From positions 248,001-312,000 of the forward strand of contig NZ_APMP01000001.1 of NCBI RefSeq assembly GCF_000372645.1: a DNA stretch of 64,000 bases, in the 5' to 3' direction. The DNA is from Caulobacter vibrioides OR37. Lineage in GTDB: Bacteria > Pseudomonadota > Alphaproteobacteria > Caulobacterales > Caulobacteraceae. A program made the position numbers and the translations under genes. The notes under the pieces are model-generated. The model was not told where the DNA came from and made no database searches. It worked only from the letters and a program-made list of their open reading frames with translations. Positions 36,831-45,967 of the stretch are shown here, piece after piece; position 1 is the first letter of the stretch, and each line of letters opens with the position of its first letter.

Positions 36831-38957
36831 CTACTTCTTCTTGAACGGCTTACCGGCCGGCTTGCCGCCGGGCTTGGCGTCAAAGCTCTTCTTGAAGGGC
36901 TTGGGGCCCTTGAACGGCTTGGCCGGACCGTCGCCATCGCGCTTGCCGGCATAGGGCTTGGCGTAGGGCTTGGGACCCGCCGCGTTGTCGCCGAAGCCCT
37001 TCTTGAACGGCTTCTTCGGACGCTCGCCGTCCTCGCGAGGCGCGCGCGGCTTGAACTCGCGCGGCGGCGGAGCGTCGCTGGACGCCTCATGGCGCGGCTT
37101 GAACGCGCGCTTGGGGCGATCGTCGCCTTCCCGCGGCGCGTAGGGGCGCGGAGCCTCGTCGCGGGGCGCGCGCGGCTTGAACTCCCGTTGAGGACGATCG
37201 GCGTCCTCGAAACGCTTCTTGAACGGGCGATCCTCGCCTTCGCCGCGCGGGGGACGCGGCTTGAACTCGCGCTGCGGGGCGTGCGGATCGCGCGGCTCGT
37301 AGGTCCTGGGCGGGCGCTCGCCGCGCGGGGCCGGCGCGGTCGTCGGGGTGATGGAGACGTCCTCGCGCACCGTGGCCTGGACCGCCGCGCCGAACTTCGT
37401 CGCCGCCTCGGCCGAGATCTCGAACTTGGTGTCGTAGTCGAAGATCCGGATCGCGCCGATGTCCTTCTTGGTGATGTGGCCCAGGCGGCAGATCATCGGG
37501 ATCAGCCACTTGGGATCGGCGTTGCCGCGACGGCCGACGCTGATCCGGAACCATTCGGAGCCTTCCATGTCGACGCGCGGCTCGCGCGGCGCACGCTCGC
37601 CCGGTTCGCCGGTTCGGGCGCGGGGCCCTGGATCGGCGCCGTGGCGCGGATCGTCATAGATGTCCTCAGGCGAGGGCAGCTTGGCGCGACGGGTGCGGAT
37701 CAGCGCCGCGGCGATCTCGACCGGCGTGCGCTTGGCCAGCATGGCCTCGGCCAGGGCGATGTCTTCCTCGGTCGAGGTTTCGGCGAAGATCGGGTCCTCG
37801 AGCAGGCGCTCCTGGTCCTTCTCGCGGATGGCGTCGGCGCTGGGCGCGCCGCCCCATTCGGCGTCGACGCCGGCCGCGTACAAGAGCTGCTCGGCCTTGC
37901 GGCGACGGGTGTAGGGCACGACCAGGGCCGAGACGCCCTTCTTGCCGGCCCGGCCCGTGCGGCCCGATCGGTGCAGCAGGGTCGCCTTGTTGATCGGCAG
38001 CTCGGCGTGGATGACGAGGCCAAGGTCGGGCAGGTCGAGGCCGCGCGCGGCGACGTCGGTGGCGACGCAGACGCGGGCGTGGCCGTCGCGCAGCGCCTGC
38101 AGGGCGTCGGCGCGCTCGCGCTGGGACAGCTCGCCCGAGAGGCCGACGACCGCGAAGCCGCGCTCGCGCAGCTTGCCGTGCAGCGAGCGGACGCTTTCAC
38201 GGGTGTTGGCGAAGACCAGCGCGCCGGGGGCTTCGAAGAAGCGCAGCAGATTGACGACCGCGTGTTCGACCTCGTTGGGGGCCACCCGAACGGCGCGGTA
38301 CTCGATGTCGCGGTGCGGCTCGTCGCGGGCGATCGTGTCGATGCGCAGCGCGTCGTTCTGATAGCGCTTGGCCAGCTCGACGATGTCGCGGGCCAGGGTG
38401 GCCGAGAAGAGCAGGGTCCGGCGCTCGGGCGGGGCGGCGTCGAGGATGAATTCCAGGTCCTCGCGGAAGCCCATGTCCAGCATCTCGTCGGCCTCGTCGA
38501 GCACGGCGACCTTTAGCTTGGAGAGGTCGAGGTGGCCGCGCTCGATGTGGTCGCGCAGGCGGCCCGGCGTGCCGACGACGATGTGGGCGCCGTATTTCAG
38601 CGCGCGCTGCTCGCGCCGGGCGTCCATGCCGCCCACGCAGTTGATCACGGCGGCCTTGGCCTCGGCGTAGAGCCAGGCCAGCTCGCGATTGACCTGCATG
38701 GCCAGTTCCCGGGTCGGGGCGATCACCAGGGCCAGCGGCTCGGCGGCCTGGCCGAAGGTCTCGGCCTCGCCCAGCAGGGTCGGGGCGGCGGCGAGGCCGA
38801 AGGCGACGGTCTTGCCCGAGCCGGTCTGGGCGCTGACCAGGAGGTCGCGATCAGCGGCGTCGGCGGCCAACACGGCGGCCTGGACGGGGGTGGGCTCGGC
38901 GTAACCCTGAGCGGCGAGAGCCCGCTCAAGAGCGGGGTGGGAAGCGGGGAAGGGCAT
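36831..38957 (-). CDS. DEAD-box RNA helicase with DbpA-like RNA-binding domain and basic repetitive tail
   Basis: 708 residues. Helicase core 1-~370: Q motif YAEPTPVQAAVLAAD, Walker A AQTGSGKT, DEAD box LDEADEMLDMGF, SAT in LLFSATLARD, HRSGRTGRAGKKG. Residues ~460-535 are a DbpA/CsdA-type RNA-binding domain (WFRISVGRRGNADPKWLIPM). Residues ~550-708 are Arg/Lys/Pro-rich with recurring REFKPRAPR and KPFKK units. Acts in ribosome assembly or RNA decay. The tail is unusually long and probably disordered, binding RNA or promoting condensates. Confidence 0.9.
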   Translation of the reverse strand: MPFPASHPALERALAAQGYAEPTPVQAAVLAADAADRDLLVSAQTGSGKTVAFGLAAAPTLLGEAETFGQAAEPLALVIAPTRELAMQVNRELAWLYAEAKAAVINCVGGMDARREQRALKYGAHIVVGTPGRLRDHIERGHLDLSKLKVAVLDEADEMLDMGFREDLEFILDAAPPERRTLLFSATLARDIVELAKRYQNDALRIDTIARDEPHRDIEYRAVRVAPNEVEHAVVNLLRFFEAPGALVFANTRESVRSLHGKLRERGFAVVGLSGELSQRERADALQALRDGHARVCVATDVAARGLDLPDLGLVIHAELPINKATLLHRSGRTGRAGKKGVSALVVPYTRRRKAEQLLYAAGVDAEWGGAPSADAIREKDQERLLEDPIFAETSTEEDIALAEAMLAKRTPVEIAAALIRTRRAKLPSPEDIYDDPRHGADPGPRARTGEPGERAPREPRVDMEGSEWFRISVGRRGNADPKWLIPMICRLGHITKKDIGAIRIFDYDTKFEISAEAATKFGAAVQATVREDVSITPTTAPAPRGERPPRTYEPRDPHAPQREFKPRPPRGEGEDRPFKKRFEDADRPQREFKPRAPRDEAPRPYAPREGDDRPKRAFKPRHEASSDAPPPREFKPRAPREDGERPKKPFKKGFGDNAAGPKPYAKPYAGKRDGDGPAKPFKGPKPFKKSFDAKPGGKPAGKPFKKK

Positions 38958-39084
38958 CTAGGTCCAGTTCATCTGCGGCCGCGCACACAAACACGCGCGG
39001 CTCGCGCCAGTGACCAAATCGGGCCCCTCTGAAGCCTTGAACGCTTCCCTCGGACCGCTTCTTGGTCGAATTCCAACGAAAATA

Positions 39085-39108
39085 GCCCCCTCCGCGACGG
39101 AAGGGGGC
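39085..39108 (-). terminator. Hairpin downstream of the FrnE/DsbA gene
   Basis: GCCCCC/GGGGGC outer and CCG/CGG inner pairs with a 3-base loop and a small bulge; on the minus strand it is followed by TATTTTCG. The rest of 38958-39181 (about 220 bases) shows no gene. Confidence 0.5.
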
Positions 39109-39181
39109 CCACGAAGGGCCTTATGCGCTTGTTGCGGCGCAAAAAGCAAGGGCCGAGGCGGAAGGCGAACGCCGCGAGCCA

Positions 39182-39294
39182 AGAGCGTGAGGCTGAAAGT
39201 GGGAACCGGTTTCAGCTCATCTCACGCTCTAAATATTTGATTTAGAGCCTTTTTGACGCCTGAAATCGATTCCGATCTCAGGCTAAAGGCTCTA
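39182..39294 (-). repeat. Two-hairpin intergenic repeat, copy 1
   Basis: On the minus strand it begins TAGAGCCTTT, the TAG being the stop of the FrnE/DsbA gene. It folds as two back-to-back hairpins: AGAGCCTTT...AAAAGGCTCT with an inner TGAGATCGG/CGATTTCA-type stem, and AGAGCGTGAG...CTCACGCTCT. Compared with copy 2 (50606-50718, opposite orientation) I count about ten substitutions and one indel. No transposase is nearby; it resembles a REP/BIME-type element. Confidence 0.8.
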
Positions 39295-39930
39295 GGCGGC
39301 CAGGGCTTGGTCGATCGCCTCGACGATCCTTTCCGGCGTTTCGGCGCCGACCACGGCGACCTTGCCGGCGAAGATGGCGAAGGGCACGCCCGTGATCCCA
39401 CCCTGCACCGCCATGCCGTGTTCGCGCGCCACCGCCTCCTTGTCCGCGCCTTCGGAGAGCAGTTGCAGCACCACCAGACGCTCCATGCCGGCCGCCTCGG
39501 CGATGTCGGCCAGCACCATCGGGTCGCCGATATCGAGGCCTTGCTCGAAATAGCCCTTGAACAGCGCCTCCACGACCTGGTCCTGCGCGCCCGCCGTCAG
39601 GGCCCAGCGGATCAGGCGATGGGCGGCGTTGGTGTTGGGCGCGATCTCGATGGCATCGAAGTCGAAGGCGATGCCTTCCTCGGCGCCGCCCTCGACCAGA
39701 GCCGCGTGGACGGCCTTCAGCTTATCGGGATCCTTGAACTTGTTCGCCATGTAGGCCTTGCGATCGACGCCCTCCTCGGGAAGCGTCGGGTCCAGCTGAT
39801 AGGGACGCCAGATCAGCTGAGCCTGAACGGTCGGGCGCAGGGCCAGCGCCGATTTCAGGCGTCGCCAGCCCAGATAGCACCAGGGGCAGACGACGTCGGC
39901 CACCACGTCAATGGTCATGGTCTGGCTCAA
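39292..39930 (-). CDS. DsbA-family oxidoreductase, FrnE-like
   Basis: 212 residues. Thioredoxin-fold with active site VVCPWCYLGWRRL (CPWC) near the N-terminus and cis-Pro loop GGITGVPFAIF. FrnE proteins are cytoplasmic disulfide isomerases linked to polyketide or stress metabolism; there is no signal peptide here. TTG start preceded by GAGGAG. The last codon and stop fall on the edge of the intergenic repeat (LAA-stop). Confidence 0.88.
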   Translation of the reverse strand: MSQTMTIDVVADVVCPWCYLGWRRLKSALALRPTVQAQLIWRPYQLDPTLPEEGVDRKAYMANKFKDPDKLKAVHAALVEGGAEEGIAFDFDAIEIAPNTNAAHRLIRWALTAGAQDQVVEALFKGYFEQGLDIGDPMVLADIAEAAGMERLVVLQLLSEGADKEAVAREHGMAVQGGITGVPFAIFAGKVAVVGAETPERIVEAIDQALAA

Positions 39931-40026
39931 GGCGCGCTCCTCTGGAAATCTTGTCCGCTACAGGACAGGTTTCATATAGGGGCTGCCCCTAGGGCGCCCA
40001 AGCGTTGCTTGCGGCGCCGCGGAGAG

Positions 40027-41352
40027 TCAGCCGACGTCGCGCTTCAGGGCGCTGGCGGCGGCGCGTTCCAAGGCCTTCACCGCCCCCTCGCCACGCTCGA
40101 CCTCGGCCACGCCGATGTCGAACTCGCAGACGAACGGCGCCCGATCCTCGCCCGCGTCAAAGGCCGTGCAGCCGATGACGGCGGCGATTCGCTCGGCCGC
40201 GGCGCGGGCGGCGTTCAGATTGGTCGCCGGCAGGGCCAGGGCGAAGACCTCCGTGGCCAGGCGCGCGGCGGTGTCCTCGACACGCACCAGGCGGCCAACC
40301 ATCGAGCCGATCTGCGGAATGGCGCGGTCCAGCCATCCGTTCTGGCGCGCCCAGACCGTCTCGGGCTTGTCGGCGATGCGCAGGACGCAGATCGACAGCG
40401 GCCTGGCTCGCTCGGCCGCCGCCCGAGCGAGCCGCGCCAAGTGGGCGGCGAAGAGGTCGCGGGTGAAGAGGCCCGTCGCCGCGTCCATCAGGCCGGAGCT
40501 TCGGGCCTTTTCCAAGGCGCCTCGGATCGCCTCGCCACGTCGGAAGTTTCGGGCCAGCTCGATGATCCGCGTCGCCGTGTCGATCTCGGGCGTATCGGGC
40601 GAGGCCACGTCGGAAACGCCACGATGGAAGGCCTCGGACATGGTCACATAGCTTTCGGCCTTCAGATAGAGCAGGGCCGGAATGTGGAAGAGTCGCGTGT
40701 TGCGGCGCATCCCCGCCGCGATCGACAGCGCTTCTTGCTGGCTGTCGCCGGCCCACAGAACGACCGCGTCGAAGGGGCGCTCATGCAGATAATCGAACGC
40801 CGTATAGGCCGTGAACGCCCCGATCACCTCCGCGCCGCTGTTTTGCAGGGCGTTGGAGAGGGCCAGGAACTGCGGCGCGGGTTCGCCGACCGCCAGGACG
40901 CGGTAGCGCTCGTCCAGCGTTTCGGGGAGATCCAGACGCCGACCGCGTTCGCCGAACGTCTCCAGGCGCAGTTCGAACTCTTCCTCGGCGATGGCGGTGC
41001 GCACGAGGGTTTCCAGGCGCAGCGCGGCCTGGGAGGGATGCAGCGGCGGTGACAGGGTCAGGTCGAACGCCTGGTTGCGATAATCGCCGTCCGGCTCGCC
41101 GATGGCGATGACCGGCAGGCGGCGCGGCGCGACGGCGGCCTTCAGGCGCCGGGCCAGGGTCTGGGTTTCGGGCCCCGCGGTCGCGAGGTCGACGATGACG
41201 GCTTCGATCGGAAGATCGCCCAGCGCGGCCAAGGCGGCATAGGGACCGCGCGCGGTGATCGTGCGCCAGCCCAACCGGTCCAGCCCCTCGGCCAGCGGTC
41301 CCGCGCGAACATCGTCGCGCGCCACGATCAGGATCCGGGCGTCAACCGCCAA
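40027..41352 (-). CDS. popA: PopA-like c-di-GMP effector (REC-REC-degenerate GGDEF)
   Basis: 441 residues from a TTG at 41352 with GGAGG in front. Receiver-like domains at ~1-125 (RILIVARDDVRAGPLAEGL) and ~145-265, and a GGDEF-fold domain from ~275. The active site is degenerate (ATEVF in place of GGDEF), but an inhibitory-site RxxD motif, RVED, lies five residues before it, its Arg at position 357. Caulobacter PopA has exactly this design, with the I-site at Arg357, and recruits the CtrA-degradation pathway to the ClpXP pole. Diguanylate cyclase activity is not expected. Confidence 0.85.
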   Translation of the reverse strand: MAVDARILIVARDDVRAGPLAEGLDRLGWRTITARGPYAALAALGDLPIEAVIVDLATAGPETQTLARRLKAAVAPRRLPVIAIGEPDGDYRNQAFDLTLSPPLHPSQAALRLETLVRTAIAEEEFELRLETFGERGRRLDLPETLDERYRVLAVGEPAPQFLALSNALQNSGAEVIGAFTAYTAFDYLHERPFDAVVLWAGDSQQEALSIAAGMRRNTRLFHIPALLYLKAESYVTMSEAFHRGVSDVASPDTPEIDTATRIIELARNFRRGEAIRGALEKARSSGLMDAATGLFTRDLFAAHLARLARAAAERARPLSICVLRIADKPETVWARQNGWLDRAIPQIGSMVGRLVRVEDTAARLATEVFALALPATNLNAARAAAERIAAVIGCTAFDAGEDRAPFVCEFDIGVAEVERGEGAVKALERAAASALKRDVG

Positions 41353-41643
41353 AACCAACCTCCGCCCGAACTCTGGCTTCGCCGATCCCGCAGAGCCGGC
41401 AAGGGCTCGTGCTTCAGGAGCGAAGCTCGGTGACGGACCGCCATCAAGCTCTGGGGGCCGCCGAGATTCGACGCCGCAACATAGCAGAGGCGTTGCGTGG
41501 TCAAAGGTGCGCAACGTCGCGGGGCGGGGCGAATTCGGCGCCGTTTCCTTCGGGGCTTGCCTGACCGAACGTCATCGCCGCTCTACTGACGCGGCTACGG
41601 TCAGAGAACCGCCCCGAAAAGGGGAAGAATGGGAGATCGCGTC

Positions 41644-42771
41644 ATGGGCCAGGGGCCGCTTTCGGGACTGAAGATCGTCGAGTTCGCTGGCATCGGCCCG
41701 GGGCCCTTCTGCGGCATGTTGTTGTCCGACCTGGGCGCCGACGTGGTCCGAATCGATCGCAAGGGGCAGGGGCGCGGATCGCCCGCCGACGTCACCGCGC
41801 GCGGGCGGCGATCGGTGGCGCTGGATCTGAAGAATCCCGCCGCGATCGAGACCTGCCTGAAGCTGCTGGAACAGGCAGACGGCCTGATCGAGGGCTTCCG
41901 TCCCGGCGTCATGGAGCGTCTGGGCCTCGGGCCGGACGTCGCCTTGGCTCGTAATCCCAGGCTGGTCTATGGGCGCATGACCGGCTGGGGACAGACCGGG
42001 CCCTACGCCAAGGCCGCCGGCCACGACATGAACTACATCGCCATCACCGGAGCCCTGGCGGCGATCGGCACGACCGACAAGCCCGTGCCTCCGCTGAACC
42101 TGGTCGGCGACTTCGGCGGCGGGGCGCTCTATCTGGCGTTCGGCCTGCTGGCTGGCGTGATCCATGCGCGTCAGACGGGGCGGGGGCAGGTGATCGACTG
42201 CGCCATGAGCGACGGCGCGGCCTCGCTGATGGCCATGTTCTACGGCTTCAAGGCGGGCGGCATGTGGACCGAGGCGCGACGCGCCAACATGCTGGATGGC
42301 GGGGCGCATTTCTACGACACCTACGAATGCGCCGACGGCAAGTGGATCTCGATCGGCTCGATCGAGCCGCAGTTCTACCTGCTGCTGCTGGAGAAGACGG
42401 GAATCACCGACCCGCAATTCCAGCACCAGATGAGTCGAGAGGAATGGCCGGAGCTGCGCGAAAAGCTGGCGGCGGTCATCAAGCGGAAGAGCCGCGACGA
42501 ATGGTGCGCGATCATGGACGCCACCGACGTCTGTTTCGCGCCGGTCCTGACGATGGACGAGGCGCCCAAGCACCCCCACAATGCCGCCCGGGAGACCTTC
42601 GTCGAGGTGGCTGGGGTCATGCAGCCGGCGCCGGCGCCGCGCTTTTCGGCCACGCCCGGGGCGATCCAGGGACCGCCGCCGCCGATCGGCGGACATAACG
42701 ATGAAGCGCTCGCCGATTGGGGTTTTTCCGCCGACCAGGTCGCTAGCTTGAAGGCGTCCGGCGCGCTCTGA
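41644..42771 (+). CDS. CaiB/BaiF CoA-transferase family, alpha-methylacyl-CoA racemase-like
   Basis: About 375 residues. [20 protein letters not shown], then [16 protein letters not shown] and the [18 protein letters not shown] segment with the catalytic His-Asp pair typical of AMACR (racemises 2-methylacyl-CoA). The C-terminus [18 protein letters not shown] is the conserved family end. ATG at 41644 has GGGAG 8 bases before it; ATG 41629 is an alternative. Role in branched fatty-acid or isoprenoid degradation is inferred. Confidence 0.87.
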   Translation: MGQGPLSGLKIVEFAGIGPGPFCGMLLSDLGADVVRIDRKGQGRGSPADVTARGRRSVALDLKNPAAIETCLKLLEQADGLIEGFRPGVMERLGLGPDVALARNPRLVYGRMTGWGQTGPYAKAAGHDMNYIAITGALAAIGTTDKPVPPLNLVGDFGGGALYLAFGLLAGVIHARQTGRGQVIDCAMSDGAASLMAMFYGFKAGGMWTEARRANMLDGGAHFYDTYECADGKWISIGSIEPQFYLLLLEKTGITDPQFQHQMSREEWPELREKLAAVIKRKSRDEWCAIMDATDVCFAPVLTMDEAPKHPHNAARETFVEVAGVMQPAPAPRFSATPGAIQGPPPPIGGHNDEALADWGFSADQVASLKASGAL

Positions 42772-42792
42772 GGTCATTCAGGCTGGGTTCAG

Positions 42793-43896
42793 GTGGCGGA
42801 TCCTAGTTTTCGAACGTCAGCCGGGCGTCGCGCCATCCGTCCCTCGATGCGGCGTTCGGTTTCGGGCAAGGCCCGCGGAGACGCGCCGTCTGTTCCGGGC
42901 GGCGCGTCTTTGACTCTCGAAGGCGGCGCCGCCATGGTCCGCCGGATGCAAAATCGGCACCCTATTCGTTGGCGTGACCTGGACCTTGATCCCATTCACT
43001 GGGTCCAGGAAGTTCTTCGCGTTCTTGGCCTCGCCCTGTCGCGTCTGTGGGGACGCGACGTGATGCTCTATGTCGGTGGGACCTCGTTCTTCGCTTTGCT
43101 GGCCGTGTTTCCGGGTTTGGCCATCCTGATCGGCGCCTATGGCCTCTTGATCACGCCTGAAGCGGCGGCGCGGCAGGCCACGCGCCTGGCCGAACTCGTG
43201 CCGCCGGGGGCGCGTCCGATCTTCCATGACGAGCTGAGCCGCCTGGCCCACACGCCCGAACAGGCCCTTTCGCTTCAAAGCGGCGTCGTTTTGCTCGTCG
43301 GCGCCTACGCCGCCCATCGGGGCTTCAAGGCGTTGCTGGCGGGGCTGTCCTTCATCCACGACGAAGAGAATCAACGCGGCTTCTTCGGCTTCAACCTGAT
43401 GGCCTTGCTGGTGCTGATCGCCGCGTTCGGCCTGCTTTTCGTGATGTCCGGCGTGTTTCTGACCCTGCGACTGCTGGGCTCGGCTCTGAATCTCCGGCCG
43501 CTGGCGGGGGTTTCCTGGATTCAGTCCGAATGGACCTGGGCCAGCTTCGGCATCGTGGTCGGCATGACCCTCGTCTATCGCTACGCCATGTCGCGCGAGC
43601 CCCTGGGCTGGCGGGCCTCGGTGGCGGGCGGCGTGGCGGCGGCCGCGCTCTGCGTCTTCATGTCCTGGGCCAGCGCCTTCTATGTCGAGAAGGTGGTGCA
43701 CCTAGGCGCGACCTACGGCTCGATCTCGGCCGTCATCATTTTTCTGATCTGGCTTTCCTGGAGCACGAACGCGATCTTCTTCGGCGGAGCCTTGGCCACC
43801 GAGGTCGAGATCGCTCTCGACTATCGGCCGACCGCCTTGCTCGGAGGCCCGGCGGCGATCGCGCTTAAGGCGCCTTCCGAATACGAAAAAGGATGA
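42793..43896 (+). CDS. YihY/BrkB-family inner-membrane protein
   Basis: Up to 367 residues from GTG 42793, though the first ~50 are low-complexity and a later start (ATG 42934, MVRRMQNRHP) is possible. Six hydrophobic segments, with VMLYVGGTSFFALLAVFPGL as the family signature and GATYGSISAVIIFLIWLSWS near the end. Formerly called RNase BN; actual function unsettled. The 3' end overlaps the convergent tusA-like gene by 32 bases. Confidence 0.85.
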   Translation: MADPSFRTSAGRRAIRPSMRRSVSGKARGDAPSVPGGASLTLEGGAAMVRRMQNRHPIRWRDLDLDPIHWVQEVLRVLGLALSRLWGRDVMLYVGGTSFFALLAVFPGLAILIGAYGLLITPEAAARQATRLAELVPPGARPIFHDELSRLAHTPEQALSLQSGVVLLVGAYAAHRGFKALLAGLSFIHDEENQRGFFGFNLMALLVLIAAFGLLFVMSGVFLTLRLLGSALNLRPLAGVSWIQSEWTWASFGIVVGMTLVYRYAMSREPLGWRASVAGGVAAAALCVFMSWASAFYVEKVVHLGATYGSISAVIIFLIWLSWSTNAIFFGGALATEVEIALDYRPTALLGGPAAIALKAPSEYEKG

Positions 43897-44098
43897 CGCC
43901 GCCTTCGCGGTCGGCGATTTCAAGGACGGCGGCGCCCACCTGGGCGGCGAAGTGCGGCACGTCGATGCGCGCCATGGGATCGGTGGCCAGCAGGAACAGC
44001 TCGTCGCCCGGCGCGGCGGCCTCCAGCGCCTTGCGCAGCTTCAGGGTAGGGACCGGACAGTGATGTCCCCGGGCGTCGACCCGCGTCGGCTCAGACAT
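43865..44098 (-). CDS. TusA-family sulfurtransferase
   Basis: 77 residues. RVDARGHHCPVPTLKLRKAL contains the CPxP sulfur-carrier cysteine. TusA relays persulfide sulfur for tRNA thiolation, molybdopterin or sulfur trafficking. Its ATG overlaps the stop of the pseudouridine synthase gene by 8 bases; the pairing of two tRNA/rRNA modification functions is suggestive. Confidence 0.88.
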   Translation of the reverse strand: MSEPTRVDARGHHCPVPTLKLRKALEAAAPGDELFLLATDPMARIDVPHFAAQVGAAVLEIADREGGVILFRIRKAP

Positions 44099-44813
44099 TG
44101 AACACCGCTTCGGCTTCGGCGGTCGTTAGAATCCGATGCAGACCGGGCTCGAGATCGGGGGGCAGGCTCAAGCCGCCGATCCGCTCGCGGTGCAGGCCCA
44201 CCACGTGATTGCCGACGGCCGCGAACATTCTGCGGACCTGATGATATCGGCCCTCGGTGATCGTCAGGCGGGCCGTCCGGGCGTCGACCACCTCTAACTT
44301 GGCCGGCAGCAGCGGCTTTTCCTCGCCGTCCAGCATAAGGGTCCCGGCGGCGAAGACATCGCCCTCCGAGCCCGTCAGCGGCCTGTCCAGCGCGGCCAGA
44401 TAGGTCTTGGGCACATGGCGCTTGGGCGAGATCACTCGATGCAGAAAATCGCCATCGTCGGTGATCAGGATCAGGCCGCTGGTCTCCTTGTCCAAGCGCC
44501 CCACCGTGGAGAGGCCCGGATCGCGCAGCCGCCAGCGGCGCGGCAGCAGATCATAGATCTTTTCGCCCTCTTCCTTGTGCGAACAGACCACGCCCAGAGG
44601 CTTGTGCATCATAAGCACAAGCGGGGCGGGCGGATCGAGCGGAAGGCCGCGGATCGTCATGCGCTGGGGAAGGGTCGCGTCGACGGCGATGCGGGCGCCG
44701 GCGTCCTTTAGCGCCTTGCCGTCCAGCACGACCTTGCCGGCGGCCACCAGGGCTTGCACATCCTTGCGACTGCCATACCCCAGATTGGCCAGCAGCCGAT
44801 CCAGGCGCGCCAT
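44091..44813 (-). CDS. RsuA/RluB-type pseudouridine synthase
   Basis: About 240 residues. S4 domain at the N-terminus (RLDRLLANLGYGSRKDVQAL) and catalytic GRLDKETSGLILITDDG (Asp nucleophile). Length and single S4 domain fit RsuA (16S rRNA U516) rather than RluB. ATG 44813 is preferred because the family begins at RLDRLLANLG; GTG 44831 is the alternative and would overlap the upstream stop. Confidence 0.87.
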   Translation of the reverse strand: MARLDRLLANLGYGSRKDVQALVAAGKVVLDGKALKDAGARIAVDATLPQRMTIRGLPLDPPAPLVLMMHKPLGVVCSHKEEGEKIYDLLPRRWRLRDPGLSTVGRLDKETSGLILITDDGDFLHRVISPKRHVPKTYLAALDRPLTGSEGDVFAAGTLMLDGEEKPLLPAKLEVVDARTARLTITEGRYHQVRRMFAAVGNHVVGLHRERIGGLSLPPDLEPGLHRILTTAEAEAVFNV

Positions 44814-44827
44814 CAGGGCCTTGCCGC

Positions 44828-45736
44828 TCACTTTCGGGCCTCGAAGACCTTGTAGCCGCCGCCTTCGCCGACCAGCCGGACCTTGGCGAAGCTTTCGCCA
44901 AGGATCGCCTCATAGGGCAGGTGGCGGTTGGCGACGATCCACAGCGAGCCGCCCTTGCGCAAGGCCTCGGAGGCGGCCCGGATAAAGGCCTGTCCAAGCG
45001 CCTTGTCCTCGCCGCCGCCCTCGTGGAACGGGGGATTGCTGACGATGAAGTCGAGGTCTTTCAGTCCGCCCTGACGGACGTCGCCCCAGACGAGCTCGGC
45101 GCGTGGGTCGGTCACGTTCCGACGGGCGACGTCGACGGCGCGCCGGTCCAATTCGACGAGAGTCAGCTTTGTCACCTTGGGCGACGCCAGGACATTCAAG
45201 GCCAGGAGACCGATGCCCGCGCCGAAGTCGGCGCCGACGCCCGCGAACGGCGGCAGGACCTGCAGCAGGGCGTTGGTGCCGGCGTCCAGCCGATCCCAAC
45301 TGAACACGCCGGGCTGGGTCCAGAGGCCATTCTCGGCGATGCGCCGCGCCGCGCCCGCCTCGACCGCTTCGTCGAAGCCGGCGATCTCGCTCGGACGCAC
45401 GGCGACGCAGATGCGATGGTGCCGGCGCGCGCTCTCGCCGACGACGCAGCCCAGCGCCTCAAGCTCCTTCTTTAGGCGCAGGCCGCCGCGATCCTTGGGC
45501 GCGAAGGCGGTCAGGCGTCCTTCTGGCGCGAGGATCCGCAAGGCGTGAGCCAGGACAAAACGCCGCTCCACCGCGCCGGCCGGGGCGCGAACGGTGACGG
45601 CCGCGAAGGATTCGTCCGGCAACGACGCGATATCGCTCGATCCTGGAACGAACGGCGAGAGCTGGACCGCGCCCGCCGAGGACGGCGCCAGATCATGATC
45701 AGCCTGGCCGTAGAGCGCGGTGCGTATCGCCGACAT
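44828..45736 (-). CDS. RsmC-like class I rRNA methyltransferase
   Basis: 302 residues. Two methyltransferase-like halves as in RsmC (16S rRNA m2G1207): the N-terminal half lacks motifs; the C-terminal half has GADFGAGIGLLALNVLA (motif I), LTLVELDRRAVDVARRNV and the guanine-N2 motif FIVSNPPFHEG. ATG at 45736; the open frame continues upstream through tRNA-Ser, which cannot be coding. Confidence 0.85.
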   Translation of the reverse strand: MSAIRTALYGQADHDLAPSSAGAVQLSPFVPGSSDIASLPDESFAAVTVRAPAGAVERRFVLAHALRILAPEGRLTAFAPKDRGGLRLKKELEALGCVVGESARRHHRICVAVRPSEIAGFDEAVEAGAARRIAENGLWTQPGVFSWDRLDAGTNALLQVLPPFAGVGADFGAGIGLLALNVLASPKVTKLTLVELDRRAVDVARRNVTDPRAELVWGDVRQGGLKDLDFIVSNPPFHEGGGEDKALGQAFIRAASEALRKGGSLWIVANRHLPYEAILGESFAKVRLVGEGGGYKVFEARK

Positions 45737-45773
45737 ACTTGTCCTGAAAGGCTTTTTCGCGATTTGAAAAGCT

Positions 45774-45863
45774 TGGCGGACAGGGTGGGATTCGAACCCA
45801 CGGTAGGCTTCCACCTACGGCGGTTTTCAAGACCGCTGCCTTAAACCACTCGGCCACCTGTCC
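45774..45863 (-). tRNA. tRNA-Ser (anticodon UGA)
   Basis: Minus strand: acceptor GGACAGG pairs with CCTGTCC, discriminator G, CCA encoded (45774-45776). D arm GGCCGAGTGG, anticodon loop CTTGAAA giving UGA, a long variable arm (class II, TAGGTGGAAGCCTA) and T loop GGTTCGAATCC. All elements fit tRNA-Ser decoding UCA. Confidence 0.97.
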
Positions 45864-45967
45864 GGAGCAGGCGGCTATATCAGCGTGACCCGCCCTTAAC
45901 CAGACTTCAAAACAAACCAGCGACAGTATGGCGTGGATGGGGCGCGCCCCGGGTCCGTGACGGGCAG

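Noticed and set aside
45737..45814. Extended start for the RsmC-like gene
   Set aside because: The extension would be translated from the tRNA-Ser gene; the RsmC-like ATG at 45736 is sound.
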